A stretch of 64,000 nt of DNA from Dallia pectoralis (lineage: Eukaryota > Chordata > Actinopteri > Esociformes > Umbridae), in the NCBI GenBank assembly GCA_029465975.1, contig CM055747.1, positions 8,366,499 through 8,430,498 of the forward strand. The letters run 5' to 3'. Each line of letters starts with the position of its first letter. The stretch's first letter is position 1. Of this stretch, positions 52,924-64,000 are shown one piece after another. The notes under the pieces are model-generated. The model saw only the letters and a program-made list of their open reading frames with translations, made no database searches and was not told the DNA's origin. Position numbers and translations under genes: made by a program.

Positions 52924-53672
52924 GCGGGAAACAGTTATCTTGAGTTCAAAGGAAATAGGCTGATAGCTGACAATCATTTGCAACGTTGCAGCATCAAATG
53001 CAAAATATACAAAAACTAGGTACACCCCCCCCATTAACAAACATGGATCACCTCAACTGATCTTGCACAACAGTGGTGTGCAGAATTACATTTTGAAAGG
53101 TAAAATGTGTATGCCCTTGTCACAGTTCATTGCACCGGATTACCACAACTTGTTCCACACGTATTAGCCTAAAAGACAAGAGCTTTCAGTACACATGCGA
53201 TCACCAAAACTGAACCACCGTGGAGTGAAGAAAGCTGCCCTTTACGATGAATTTGGGATCCTATTTTATCATGTTAATTGCAGGAATTGGTGTTCTGTAG
53301 GGAAAGAGGGGTAAGACCTGGCACTAGATGGGTGTATCAAATAAACTGTCTACTGGGTGTATGAGACAATACTATTCAAAGCAGACGGCTTGTCACTACA
53401 TTAAAAATCATTAGCGCACTACAAAAAGATGAGCAGAAATGGCTCTAAAACGTTTTTGTTATTTATCAGGTCTTTGTTTCCCTTAAAATATGAAAGAAAA
53501 TATATGTTCCATTAAGGTATAATTGTACAAAGAAAAAATAATCGGTTGACCAAGAAATATCCTTCTTAGAAACGTATCACAATTTTTGGATCAATATAAA
53601 TTGCAATTAAAACATAATCCTGTGTATATATACAATATGATATGATATATGTATATATACATACTTGGCCAA
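52924..53672. other. No feature recognised
   Basis: A/T-rich unique sequence between the copia element and the 26-bp minisatellite. Neither coding exons nor repeat families are seen. Confidence 0.5.
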
Positions 53673-54787
53673 TATGACCGTTACCGATGTGTGTACAGTA
53701 TGACCGTTACCGATGTGTGTTCCATATGACCGTTACCAATGTGTGTACCATATGACCGTTACCGATATGTGTTCCATATGACCGTTACCGATGTGTGTAC
53801 AGTATGACCGTTACAGATTTGTGTACAGTATGACCGTTACCGATGTGTGTTCCATATGACCGTTACCAATGTGTGTACCATATGACCGTTACAGATGTGT
53901 GTACCATATGACCGTTACCGATGTGTGTACCATATGACCGTTACCGATGTGTGTTCCATATGACCGTTACCAATGTGTGTACCATATGACCGTTACCGAT
54001 GTGTGTACCATATGACCGTTACAGATGTGTGTACAGTATGACCGTTACCAATGTGTGTACAGTATGACCGTTACCGATGTGTGTACCATATGACCGTTAC
54101 CGATGTGTGTACAGTATGACCGTTACGGATGTGTGTACAGTATGACCGTTACCGATGTGTGTACCATATGACCGTTACAGATGTGTGTACAGTATGACCG
54201 TTACCGATGTGTGTACAGTATGACCGTTACAGATGTGTGTAAAGTATGACCGTTACAGATGTGTGTACAGTATGACCGTTACAGATGTGTGTACAGTATG
54301 ACCGTTACAGATGTGTGTACAGTATGACCGTTACCGATGTGTGTACAGTATGACCGTTACCGATGTGTGTACAGTATGACCGTTACAGATGTGTGTACAG
54401 TATGACCGTTACCGATGTGTGTACAGTATGACCGTTACAGATGTGTGTACAGTATGACCGTTACCGATGTGTGTTCCATATGACCGTTACCGATGTGTGT
54501 ACCATATGACCGTTACCGATGTGTGTACCGTATGACCGTTACAGATGTGTGTACAGTATGACCGTTACCGATGTGTGTACAGTATGACCGTTACAGATGT
54601 GTGTACAGTATGACCGTTACAGATGTGTGTACAGTATGACCGTTACAGATGTGTGTACAGTATGACCGTTACCGATGTGTGTACAGTATGACCGTTACCG
54701 ATGTGTGTACAGTATGACCGTTACCGATGTGTGTACAGTATGACCGTTACCGATGTGTGTACAGTATGACCGTTACAGATGTGTGTG
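53673..54787. repeat. 26-bp minisatellite, ~43 copies
   Basis: The unit is TATGACCGTTACCGATGTGT followed by GTACAG. Variation is concentrated at two places: ACC/ACA/CAA before GATGTG and ACAG/ACCAT/TCCAT at the unit end. The array ends about 200 bp from the il2rg stop codon. Confidence 0.97.
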
Positions 54788-54990
54788 CTTGTTTGTCGGT
54801 TCTTCCTTGTCACTACTGCCGAATAACACTCTCCACTCTCAGCACCCCCTGATCAAAACATCTTCCACTTGGCCTTGGACCTTGGTTATAGAAAATAGCT
54901 ACGAGCCTCAAAACACATCTCCACTTTTATCTAAATATGAAAAAGACATATTTCACACATCACCTTTTTGACTCATTCAATACCAGACTT

Positions 54991-57725
54991 TTAATTTTCA
55001 CTTGTGGCAGGAAGAGTGGAAGCTGAAGAGGAGGACGTGGATAGGCAATCTGATTGGTCGGTTGGGTTGGAGAGGTTGCTTTCAGAGCCACTGATGCTGC
55101 CAGCTTGGGGAACCAGTTTGTACTCGCTAACAGAACAGGCACGTTCGGTGAAGTTGGGCTGGAAGCAAACATCTTTGGGGATCTGAAGCCAAGCCTTCAA
55201 AGATACAGGTTACATTAAATGCAGTAACACATTAAATAAATAGAAGGATTATTGAAGTAAACGCCATGAAGTCACAACGATTACCTTGTCATTTTCACAG
55301 TCAAGAAGGTCCTTCAGATTCTTTCCTGGGTTTGGCACAATAGGGATGAAGATAAATCTCAGCCGTTCTCTAGAAAAACATCAGGGCAACGTATGAGTCT
55401 ATCAGGAAGAATGGAGCATTTAAATGTTATGTTTACCAGACCCGTTAAATTATATTTTTATTCAGGGTCTAGGTGTTTTGCTATTTCTGGCTTGCATACC
55501 AACCTTTCCCCATAGACCAGCATGCAGGCCAACATCAACAGGAACGCAGGACCCACAATGGACAGCGTTAGCAACCAAAAAGGCATCGCGCTGACAGGTA
55601 TGTCTAGGGCGAAGAACAAGGACGAAATAGTTATATGGTCCTTGGTATCACACCGTTCTGAGAGACGTCTGAGAACATCCTTAAAGCCCTTAAACGACAT
55701 ATACAACATATAGCTTTTGAATGCGTGTACCTGTGCTGTTATCTGCCTTCATGGGATTCCAGACAACGATCGGACTCCATTCACTCCAGAGTAATGACTG
55801 GTGACAAATGTTGCTAGTTCGTGCCCTGACTTTAAACTCGTACTTGTTCTTCTTTGAAGGGAGAGGCACAGAATAAATCTGTTCCTGCCTTGGATGTTGA
55901 CTCTAAAAGAAGAATTTATGAAATGAAAAATGGAGAGGTAGTTGTCAAAAACTAGTATTTGATGTTAAAACATGAACATTAGGTTAATATTTCCACACGG
56001 TCCTCCAGTTAATCTTCAGCCCACCTGCCAACCGTTGGTGTTTATTTTAAGGCACACTTCACTCTCAATGCAATGGGTGTTCTTGCTGTTGTTCCAGTAC
56101 AGATTCAGCTGTGTGTTTTTGATCATTTCCAATGAGAGATTAGCAGGAGGGTAAAGCTTCACTACAAAAAAAAGTCATATGCTCAACATTAGATTTATGT
56201 TACATGCAATTATGTATGTTTAGTTCTGATGTTATTATCTAAAACCTACCCTTGTCTCTGAGGTAATGTTTTTGCTCATATGTCTTGTTCTGAATAACCA
56301 GTTTGGTTATCAGTGTTTTAAACCTGTCAGCCCTCTCATAATCCAGTCTACATCCCACTACATAACCTTGTTCAAGGAGATATGCAGAGCACTCTTCCAT
56401 ATAATTTTTTTGTGTGTTGAACCTGAAGACAAACAATGTGAAAATAATTAATGGGAATTAGTACCTAAGTATTACTACCACACAACCACCACCAATATGT
56501 AACAAAACATGTTGAAATTATGACACGGTTAAATCTTTGGACTAACTTGTTATGGAAGAAGGTATAGTTCATATCTGGGCTCCCCTGTTCACTCCAGCTA
56601 CAGTTGACATAATCCAGATTAATGACCATGCATGTGACATCTGCAAAATAAAGTGTTATTGATTGATTGAATCAGCCATAACTGAGTTTGAAAATGAACA
56701 ATGTGTCACGAATATCCAAGGTCTAGTGTAGAAATGAGCCCGACGCAGAGCAGTTACGTGGTATTTTTATTAAAAACAAACACGATTTGTTGGGCACTGT
56801 CCAGGGTTTAACCGTTTCAGGGGCACAGTTTCACTGGACCCACTGTCTCATTTTAAGATTTATGCTGCTATACATTTGTGCCGGGAACTAAAGTGTCTCA
56901 ACCATTCCTTGTGTCTTGTTTCTACTCGTGCCTGCTGGCCACACTGTGGGACTGATCAGCCCTGGAAAGACGTGATGGAACCATCCTGGGTAAATGTCTT
57001 TTCGTAATATTATAATGTTATTTAAATGAAAATGTCATAAACCACTTGGGATATCTGTTAGATCATATAACAGGAAACAGCAAAGCAGTTGACGCCAAGC
57101 TTATTCTAGCAAGGGACTTTTGCTGTTGCAGAAGTGAGGGCTTCTGAAGAACTCTTCAAATGACTTTTCTGAACTGTCATCATTTTGATGATGTTTTGTA
57201 ACAGTTTGATTCATTTTATTGATATAATGATTTGATACAATTGAATGAAATAAGAAAAAGCATTGGTACTTATTATTTGACTAATCCCAAGAACAGAAAG
57301 GTATAAACGTATAAAATCTCAGATGTCATGTTACTTAAGCTAAACGCCAAATAAACGGCTGTAAACAGTTTTATTTTCTGTGAACCAAGTAAAGTGAGTA
57401 CAAAAACTGCAATCAAACACAGAGGTGAAACGAAAGGGCACCCACTAACACAATGGGCTAAGAACAAACTGAAACTAATAATCAAATCAAACACATTTCT
57501 CAATAAATTATAATAATGTTTGTATGTTAAGATAAAACATCAGAGGTTTGGGGGCACATTGATGCCAAGTCTCGTTGTAGACTAATTATGGTGAATAATA
57601 AATGTCACAAACAATTGGCATCAAAATCAATAATCAAATAATAGAAATAACTTACTAGGTCTGAAGGAAGCTTCATTTCGTTGGAGAGAAATGCTGAGAA
57701 ACAACAGGATTCCGAACATTATCAT
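54991..57725 (-). CDS. il2rg: Common cytokine receptor gamma chain (IL-2 receptor gamma), complete
   Basis: This is the shared signalling chain of the IL-2/4/7/9/15/21 receptors, a type I membrane protein that recruits JAK3. Exons in transcript order: 57725-57656, 56640-56547, 56422-56250, 56161-56025, 55902-55731, 55603-55504, 55369-55285, 55194-54991. Total is 344 codons (human 369). An N-terminal signal peptide (MIMFGILLFLSISL) is followed by paired-cysteine D1 (VTCMVINLDYVNCSW), fibronectin D2 with the WSEWS box at about residues 197-201, a transmembrane helix at about 222-246 (FWLLTLSIVGPAFLLMLACM), a Box1-like membrane-proximal segment (PNPGKNLKDLLD) and the tail PNFTERACSVSEYKLVP, which parallels human PDYSERLCLVSEIPP. 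The last acceptor is AAG rather than CAG. The gamma-chain identity rests on that tail and on exon structure. Fish have il2rg duplicates, so the copy is not assigned. Confidence 0.9.
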
Positions 57726-59154
57726 GTTTGCCTGTATATGTTAGTACGCGCTTTGTCTTCCCCTGAATAACATTTACTATTTAAAACAGCGACAGCGGGC
57801 CTACACATGTGATCCATTTCCTGTAAGCACCAAGATTCAGTGACCACATCCTATATTTTCTAAAAACACAGGAAGAGAAACAGCACAAAGGTGTTATATT
57901 ATATTTATAGGTGGATGTAATAATGCAATAATAATCATCTAAGTACTATTGAGTAAAAAGTAAACTATATTGTAACTCCACCACACACAATGATCAACAG
58001 CCGAGTGATTAACACAGACACTGTGCATGATTACATTTAACATTACAGTTATTCCAACATCAAAAACAAATCAGCAAGTGTCAAAATAAAAAATACTGTT
58101 TTAGAGTAAAAAGTACTGACGTCACAGGTTTGGGTGGTGCAACTAGTTTAACTGGTGTACATAAGCATAAGTGGTAGAGTTTTATTACAGAGGTTTATAT
58201 TATTGATGTATAGATTGTTTGTGTGGATTCACTATTAATATGCAGATTCTAAAAAAACAATCAATCAATTATGTTATATTTTAATTTCTTGTATTAATGT
58301 CAATATCACCTAATAAACTTAGTTTTTTTTGTTTCCCCCCACAGTAAATGTGGACATAAATAGCAAGTTTTATCTTCGTTGCGTTTTAAGGCAGGCTGGG
58401 ACACGGAAACGTTGACCACAATATAATCAGGCCATGCTATCATGATGTTTCGATACAACGATATGCAGAAAAACACTTTTTGGAGTTGCATTTCAGAAAC
58501 TTTGGAGAAATAGTTTCTTTCCTTCATTTTCCTGACATTTTATGAGATGTTTTCTCAGTGTATACTGCAAGCTACACTGCCAGCCGTCGCTCTTGATTCT
58601 GCCTTCACAATAGAGTTAAAACTCTCAAAAGAGAATCCATAAACAGGAAATAACTGTGCCCAGTGCTAATAGACAAATACTATCTTGATTGTATCGCTGT
58701 CTAGCAGATAACACCCACCCACCAAGCAAGCCATTTGCAGACCATTGCCTATTTGCCGACACTCAAGCCTATATTCCGAGATGAAAAAAAGTTTTGATTG
58801 GGAGTTGTGGATAGTATATAACTGAGTAGTTCCAGAATAATTAAATAACCAAATAATAAAAACATGTTGTTAATGGCTACCTCCCGCCTCTAAATCAAAC
58901 AATGAATCTTGTCTGCATGGTAGATTTGTTTCCGAGAAACACTATTTTTTACATATGCATTGATAAAGGTTACCCATTTTAACAAATCACAAGAAATAAA
59001 GTAACTTTGTAAAATAATTTATGCAATTAAAAGCAGAATGAACCAAAATGCAAATCTGTAGAGCATAAACAGTAAGTTAAGTCCTTATTGAAGAATGATT
59101 TTGTAATATTTCCACCTCTTCAGATGCACCTGATTCATATTTAGTGTATTTATT

Positions 59155-59285
59155 GTTAAGGGTAATGCTAAGGGTAATGCTAAGGGTAATGGTAAGGGAA
59201 AGGGTAACGTTAAGGGTAATGCTAAGGGTAATGCTAATGCTAATGGTAAGGGTAATGGTAAAGGTAAGTGTAAGGGTATATTGGT
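59155..59285. repeat. Degenerate 6/12-bp repeat (TAAGGGTAATGC)
   Basis: Tandem TAAGGGTAATGC/TAAGGGTAATGG units occur. The minus strand gives a leucine/proline-rich open frame that is an artefact. Confidence 0.9.
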
Positions 59286-61440
59286 GTAAGGGTATAACAT
59301 TTTAAAAGTAAGGGTGTACTTACTTTTTTGACACTGTAAACTATATACTTTTTTGTAATGTGTAAAATGAAGTTATCTTTATTGATGGATGTGGTTGGAA
59401 TTTAGCTGATATATTAGTATAGTGTTACTTTAGTATATTGTAACCTTTTCACTTGACTATTAACAATACAGCTTTAGATGCGAATGAGTCGGCTGTATTT
59501 GAAAAGTGGACATGTTATGAAACCAGGCGAGAGTGGAACTCTAGTTTAAACTGGTCTAGAAATGACCTGACAGTGATTAATGGGCCACACCATGACCACC
59601 CACCCAGATCTCCAATCCACAAGTAATACTCCTCAGCTGAAGTTGCTTTACTACGCCCTAGCTCATGCACTCCACTCTGGGGTAAAGTATGCATGGCCTC
59701 ATAGGCTCTTTAAATCATACCTTCCAGTTATCCAATCAGTTTTTAAGAAGCCTAAACGTTAATTGTACCAGCTTTTCCACGGGTAATGTTCTGGAATGTT
59801 CCGTGGCTTGCTGGAAGCATGCTGATAAGAGAGGATCTGTTGACTTGTCATCCAAGCGTTTCTTTGTTTATTCCGGGCAGGGCTGGTTAAGACGCCAGCC
59901 GCTTTAGCAGTGTGGGTGCTCACGTCCTCCAATCCTACCGTCCCTGAACCTGTTCTAGTGTCTTCGTATGGCCAACTAAAGGATGACCATAGCATGTTAT
60001 GTGTCCAGCTCCGGGTCAGTAGTACAGTACCTGTTACCAAGCCTGAAACCTAGAGGCCTGGGACCATAGATATGTTTCACCCTCGTCATTTACTCTTCTC
60101 CTCCCAGTAGAAACACAGATGCAAATTCCAGCAATAGTTTGAAATAAATTGTCCACAGGATAATAAAAAATTCCATATTTTCTTTATCTGGCACGACGTT
60201 GCTTTTAAGCGCAGGAAATCAGTTCGGAGTATCCAGTGTAAATGAACAAGGTTCATATGATCGTGCAAAATGCCTGAAACTGAGGCGTGCCAACCAAGCT
60301 GACCGCAGGAAGACACTCTTCATTAATCACCACTACCTGACATCTTTTGGAATTGGTAGAACGCCTAATTAGTGTGGCTTCCCAGTGCCTCTGGACTGCC
60401 TTACATTAGACAGAGAAAGCCATAGAAACACAGTAGTAGTGACATTCATGACGGACTCATCTGGACTTTAATTTCACTTCGTTGTACTTCACTTCAATTT
60501 AAATCAAGAAGATCACCATCCAGGACATGGACAGAAGAAAAACAGTTGCCTTCGTCAAGACCTGTTGAACTGCTTCCTCTTTGGACTTACACGGCAACGT
60601 TTCAGGAACTTTTGCTGCACACGACTACGCCAGGATAGACTGACATGGTCCTCTTTGATTACTGTGAGAAGAGGATTATCCATACTGTGGACAACCACTT
60701 GAAGAGATAAGACTAGTATAAATGTTCCACTTCTACAAAAAACCCATTAGAACCAGCGTATCTATTAGCATAGATGCTTTTTCGATCTCTTTGGAATAAA
60801 TTCTGTTTAAACTATAGACCATGTGAAGACTTTATATTGACTAAAAACCATGTGAAAGGCCTTGAGTGGTCATTATTATTGATTTTTGTATTATATGACC
60901 GTTTTTGTTTGTGGCAGAGAGCTTGCACATAATTATACCTGTGAAGAATTCAGCTGACGTGTTTATTTTTGTGGCCTTGCAAGTATGTGAATATACAGAT
61001 TGTTTGGAGGGACTGTTTACAGCGTAGGGCAAGCAACTGGCGCCATCGATTAGGATCAGGAAGTACGCCAGGTTGGGAGGGGTTGTTAATGTATATTTCT
61101 TTTGTTGCAATTTCGTAACGAGCTAAAGGTTCTGTGTGCACTAAAAACCTCGCCGGATATCCTGTAAAGCATTAATTAAAACAAAAAAATTTTGTCAAGG
61201 CCTGTGCCAGCTTTAATGAACGGTTACAGAATAACCCATATGGTTCAGACACCAACTTAAATTAAATCAAACGTTATATATGATGTAGGTATCACAAAAG
61301 AGGAGAAAGAAAATGTCTGAGATAATTACTATGATATTTTAAGGTATTGGGTTAATCTTTTCTGACCATTCGATAACTGCTTGTAGCTGACAGCTTTGGG
61401 CCCAAAGTAGAAGTTCTGTAAAAGAGTAAGACCTAATAAG

Positions 61441-61460
61441 ACCCTCCCTTGTGGGAGGGT
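61441..61460. other. Perfect inverted repeat (hairpin) upstream of the HIF gene
   Basis: ACCCTCCC-TTGT-GGGAGGGT, an 8-bp stem with a 4-nt loop, about 170 bp upstream of the proposed first ATG. It could be a GC-box-like element or a structured 5' UTR. Function unknown. Confidence 0.5.
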
Positions 61461-61626
61461 GGCACGTCTAAAAGAGGAGGGGACTCCGAAGAAAGATTAA
61501 TGACATGCCACTGTGCATTGGTTCACTAGCCTATTCTAGCTCAAACTCCTAATGTACAACTGGACGTAATACCTGCATGACTCGCATGTGTCTGCAGTTA
61601 GCACGAGTCCATTTAGAGACCTGACC

Positions 61627-64000
61627 ATGTTCGTTAACTTCGGAGGTTCTCTGCAAAGGTATTGCGATCGAAAACTCCACAGGACAGAGAGAAACAGAAT
61701 TGATGGACAGAAGAGAAACAGGTGAGTACTTCAATTATAATCACTATAGTAAACAAACACAGCACCTGAATAAATACAATGGGAACCTAAACTTAGACGA
61801 ACCCAGCTCAGTTCCAGGTAGAATCCGTCCCATTTGTCTATAGGTACAAACCTTGAAACCAAAGGTTTGTTTCATTAAGTTAACATTAACTGACCAATTT
61901 AGTTGGTGTTTACAAAACATACACAAGTATGGGACTACATAGGTAGCGTAGTGTAATACCGGCTTTGTCACCTAGGTGGCCCACCAACGGTAACATGTTT
62001 TTGCAAGACTTCCAGCAGAGGTGCAGGAGCATCATCGTTATTGTCCGTATCTCTGGAAGCAGACAACCAAGCCTGGTGGTGATAAGCTAGCATGACGTAG
62101 CTGTGACGTTGAGGCCCCGTGCGGCTGACAGTCACCGATCACCCTGTATCTCCTCGGGAGCCTCACATCTCTGTAGTTTCCATCTGGTGCAGAGATAACA
62201 GGGATCTGAACAATGAAACGACATCCCATGACGAAACGACAACGGCTGTGAAGAGATACACCAACACACACACGCCCCCTAAACCCCCCTTCCCCCACAC
62301 ACACAGACACGCACATCGACGGTCTATTGTTTTTTGGTCACATAGACACACATTATTCTTCATTTGATTCTTTTGCATATTGTTCAATTTCTTAATGTGT
62401 GTAGCTGTTCTGTTCTATCACTATAGCGATGTTTAATCTATTTGTCATGTTTTTTGTTGACCCAAGGAAGTACAGCTGCTGCCTCAGCAAAAGCTAATTG
62501 GGCTGAAAAATGTGGACTCAACCACTCTACATTGTCGTCATGGAAATATTGTTTTTAGACATTCCCTCACTATTCTAGAGGCTTCCTGGGCTTGTCAATT
62601 GCCCTCTTTCCATAGTCCTATCGGCATATATTTTTTTATTTTAAATGTTACATTTAACGGTCCTGTCTGTACCACAGGGTGAGTACGGAGAGGCTCCGGG
62701 CCCAGTCTCGTGTTGCAGCAAAGAGCCGGAGGGAGAGAGAGAGCCGTCTGTTTGCGGAGCTGGCGGCATGGCTACCGGAGCCCGCTGGCCTGACCGTCCA
62801 CATGGACAAAGCTTCCATAGTCAGATTCACCCTGGCCTACCTGCGCCTGAGAGCAGCTATTGATCAAAGAGATATCTCAGCACCAGAGACCAGTGTCAGG
62901 GACACAGCCTACCACTCAGTGCACGGTAACAACATCCTGCTGGGTGTTCAGAGTGACGTGACTTTTATGCCTTTACGTTATAAGATATGTGTTATTGAAA
63001 TACATATGCATAGAGAGGTTCATAGGTTTATTGATGAAAGTCTGTGGGTTTATAAAAAAATCCAGGTGGAAAGATTGCCGTTTTCGAACACAGCTTTCAG
63101 AGCCTTGTGGAATTATTACACCGTCGCCCTTTGTGCCTTTTAGAAAGGCAACCGTTGGTTGGGCTGTGCTCTGAAGAGATCGTGCTCGATTCTGCTCTCG
63201 GTGGTTTCATGGTCCTGGTGTCCGAGAACGGGCAGATTATCTACGCTACCGGGGATATCCATACACACACAGGTCTTGACCAGGTACAGTCATCATATGG
63301 ACAGACATAGGTGGTCATATGGTGTAGGCTAGCGTGACTACATTTTTTTTACCTCAAGTGTAGATGGATCTCATCGGAAGGAGTCTGTTCGACTTCACAC
63401 ACCTCTGCGACCAGAAGGAGGTCCAAGATATCTTCTCAAAGGAACTAGGTAAAGGAGTCTTCACATACTGTAATGGTAGGAACTTGGTCAACGATGTATT
63501 GCAGAATACAGGCTGATTGCTTCTCGTCCTTGGCATGTCTTTTCGCCAGCTGCCGAGGGAATACAGAAATGTGATTTTCTCCTCCGTATGAAGAGCACTC
63601 TGACCTCACAGGGTGGAACTCTCAACCAAAAACACACAAACTGGCAGGTCAGTAAAAAGCTGCTTGTGTTAACATTTAAAGTTGAATCTTCTCCTGCTGT
63701 AGAGATGTCACTCAGCAGATTGTCCATCTGTTCCTCACACAGGCAATTCACTGTTCTGGAGTTAAAAAGAAATGTCCTTATCCCGAGACTGCCTGCCTTG
63801 TCTTATTGTGCCGACCACTGCCCATCTCACAGAACATGGCCAGAGACGCCAGCTTGAATCACAGAACTTTTCTGAGCAGACACAGCCCGGACATGAGGTT
63901 CACCTACTGCCAATCAGGGTATAAGGCACTCTATTTAGTTTCTTTATTTTGCCAAACAAAACAACTGATACACACTTTTTTATTTGCCATAACCACCTTG
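61627..64000 (+). CDS. HIF-alpha family bHLH-PAS transcription factor (HIF3A-like), 5' part; continues past the right edge
   Basis: HIF-alpha subunits pair with ARNT and bind RCGTG elements in low oxygen. Exons seen: 62678-62925, 63144-63283, 63364-63448, 63550-63647 and 63743-63918. All phases join. The bHLH reads RVAAKSRRERESRLFAELAA then HMDKASIVRFTLAYLRLRAA, very like HIF1A/HIF3A. PAS-A includes GGFMVLVSENGQIIYATGD, SLFDFTHLCDQKEVQDIFS and RMKSTLTSQGGTLNQ, the last closest to HIF3A. The exon to 63918 enters PAS-B with TFLSRHSPDMRFTYC. A first coding exon 61627-61721 (MFVNFGGSLQRYCDR...) is proposed because it has a strong donor and joins in phase, but its protein does not resemble other HIF N-termini. 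The oxygen-dependent degradation and transactivation regions lie outside the window. It could be the fish-specific HIF-4alpha/hif1al2 type. Confidence 0.84.

Larger units (their letters stand above)
57726..61626. other. il2rg 5' / HIF 5' intergenic region (head-to-head)
   Basis: The two genes diverge from this 3.9 kb interval. I see no coding exon. It holds a short TAAGGGTAATGC repeat (59155-59285). A possibly repetitive A/T-rich block lies at 60.4-61.2 kb. A perfect 8-bp-stem hairpin is at 61441-61460. Confidence 0.5.

Noticed and set aside
53673..54787. CRISPR-like regular spacing
   Set aside because: There are no unique spacers, since the whole 26-bp unit repeats, and the surrounding genes are vertebrate.
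59155..59285. Interstitial telomere-like tract
   Set aside because: The core is TAAGGG alternating with TAATGC, not TTAGGG, so it is a simple repeat.
59789..59802. Perfect three-box heat-shock element (TTCTGGAATGTTCC)
   Set aside because: Nine fixed bases are expected roughly once by chance in a window of this size, and no promoter or gene is seen next to it.
60440..61190. LTR-like block with AATAAA and a TGGCGCC word
   Set aside because: No second copy, no TG...CA ends that can be paired, and no retroelement coding sequence nearby. It may be repetitive, but I cannot support a class.

Overview
The window is nuclear DNA from a ray-finned (teleost) fish. The genes have short coding exons with canonical GT/AG introns. 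The interspersed repeats are typical of fish: several Tc1-like copies, a tRNA-derived SINE, a small Harbinger-type MITE, a Ty1/copia LTR element and an integrase-type (IS3EU-like) DNA transposon. Minisatellites are unusually abundant. The species cannot be named from the sequence alone.

Layout, left to right. (1) 82-1130 (+): last four exons of a PACS1-like sorting adaptor, followed by a minisatellite-rich 3' region. (2) 4279-20579 (-): a complete 21-exon sarcomeric alpha-actinin gene (actn3-like, 895 codons) whose 7.5 kb first intron holds a dead Tc1 copy. (3) 20.6-26.9 kb: intergenic, with a 33-bp VNTR and a degenerate Tc1 copy. (4) 26875-29163 (-): an RBM14-like protein with two RRMs and a low-complexity tail, with a 5' untranslated exon near 30.06-30.11 kb. 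(5) 30627-36013: a transposon with two nearly identical inverted arms of about 1.65-1.7 kb. (6) 37931-42508 (+): RIN1, a Rab5 exchange factor with SH2, VPS9 and RA domains, 889 codons. (7) 43461-48496 (-): DPP3, a zinc dipeptidyl peptidase of 726 codons with intact HELLGH and EECRAE motifs, convergent with RIN1. (8) 49.2-53.7 kb: transposon graveyard with LINE and copia remnants. (9) 53.67-54.79 kb: about 43 copies of a 26-bp repeat. (10) 54991-57725 (-): common cytokine-receptor gamma chain (il2rg-like), 344 codons. (11) About 61.6 kb to the right edge (+): the 5' part of a HIF-alpha family bHLH-PAS gene, closest to HIF3A by eye.

PACS1, ACTN3, RBM14, RIN1 and DPP3 all lie in one region of human chromosome 11q13, so most of the window is a conserved though rearranged synteny block. 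il2rg and the HIF gene are additions relative to that human block. The products do not form one pathway: they cover membrane traffic (PACS1, RIN1), muscle Z-discs (ACTN3), RNA processing (RBM14), peptide turnover (DPP3), cytokine signalling (IL2RG) and oxygen response (HIF).

The most unusual structures are the inverted-arm transposon between RBM14 and RIN1, a MITE lying against the first DPP3 splice donor, a minisatellite filling one ACTN3 intron up to its donor, and a minisatellite inside a dead Tc1 transposase. Exon boundaries were set by eye from splice consensus, reading frame and remembered family sequences. Phases and total lengths sum correctly for all complete genes.
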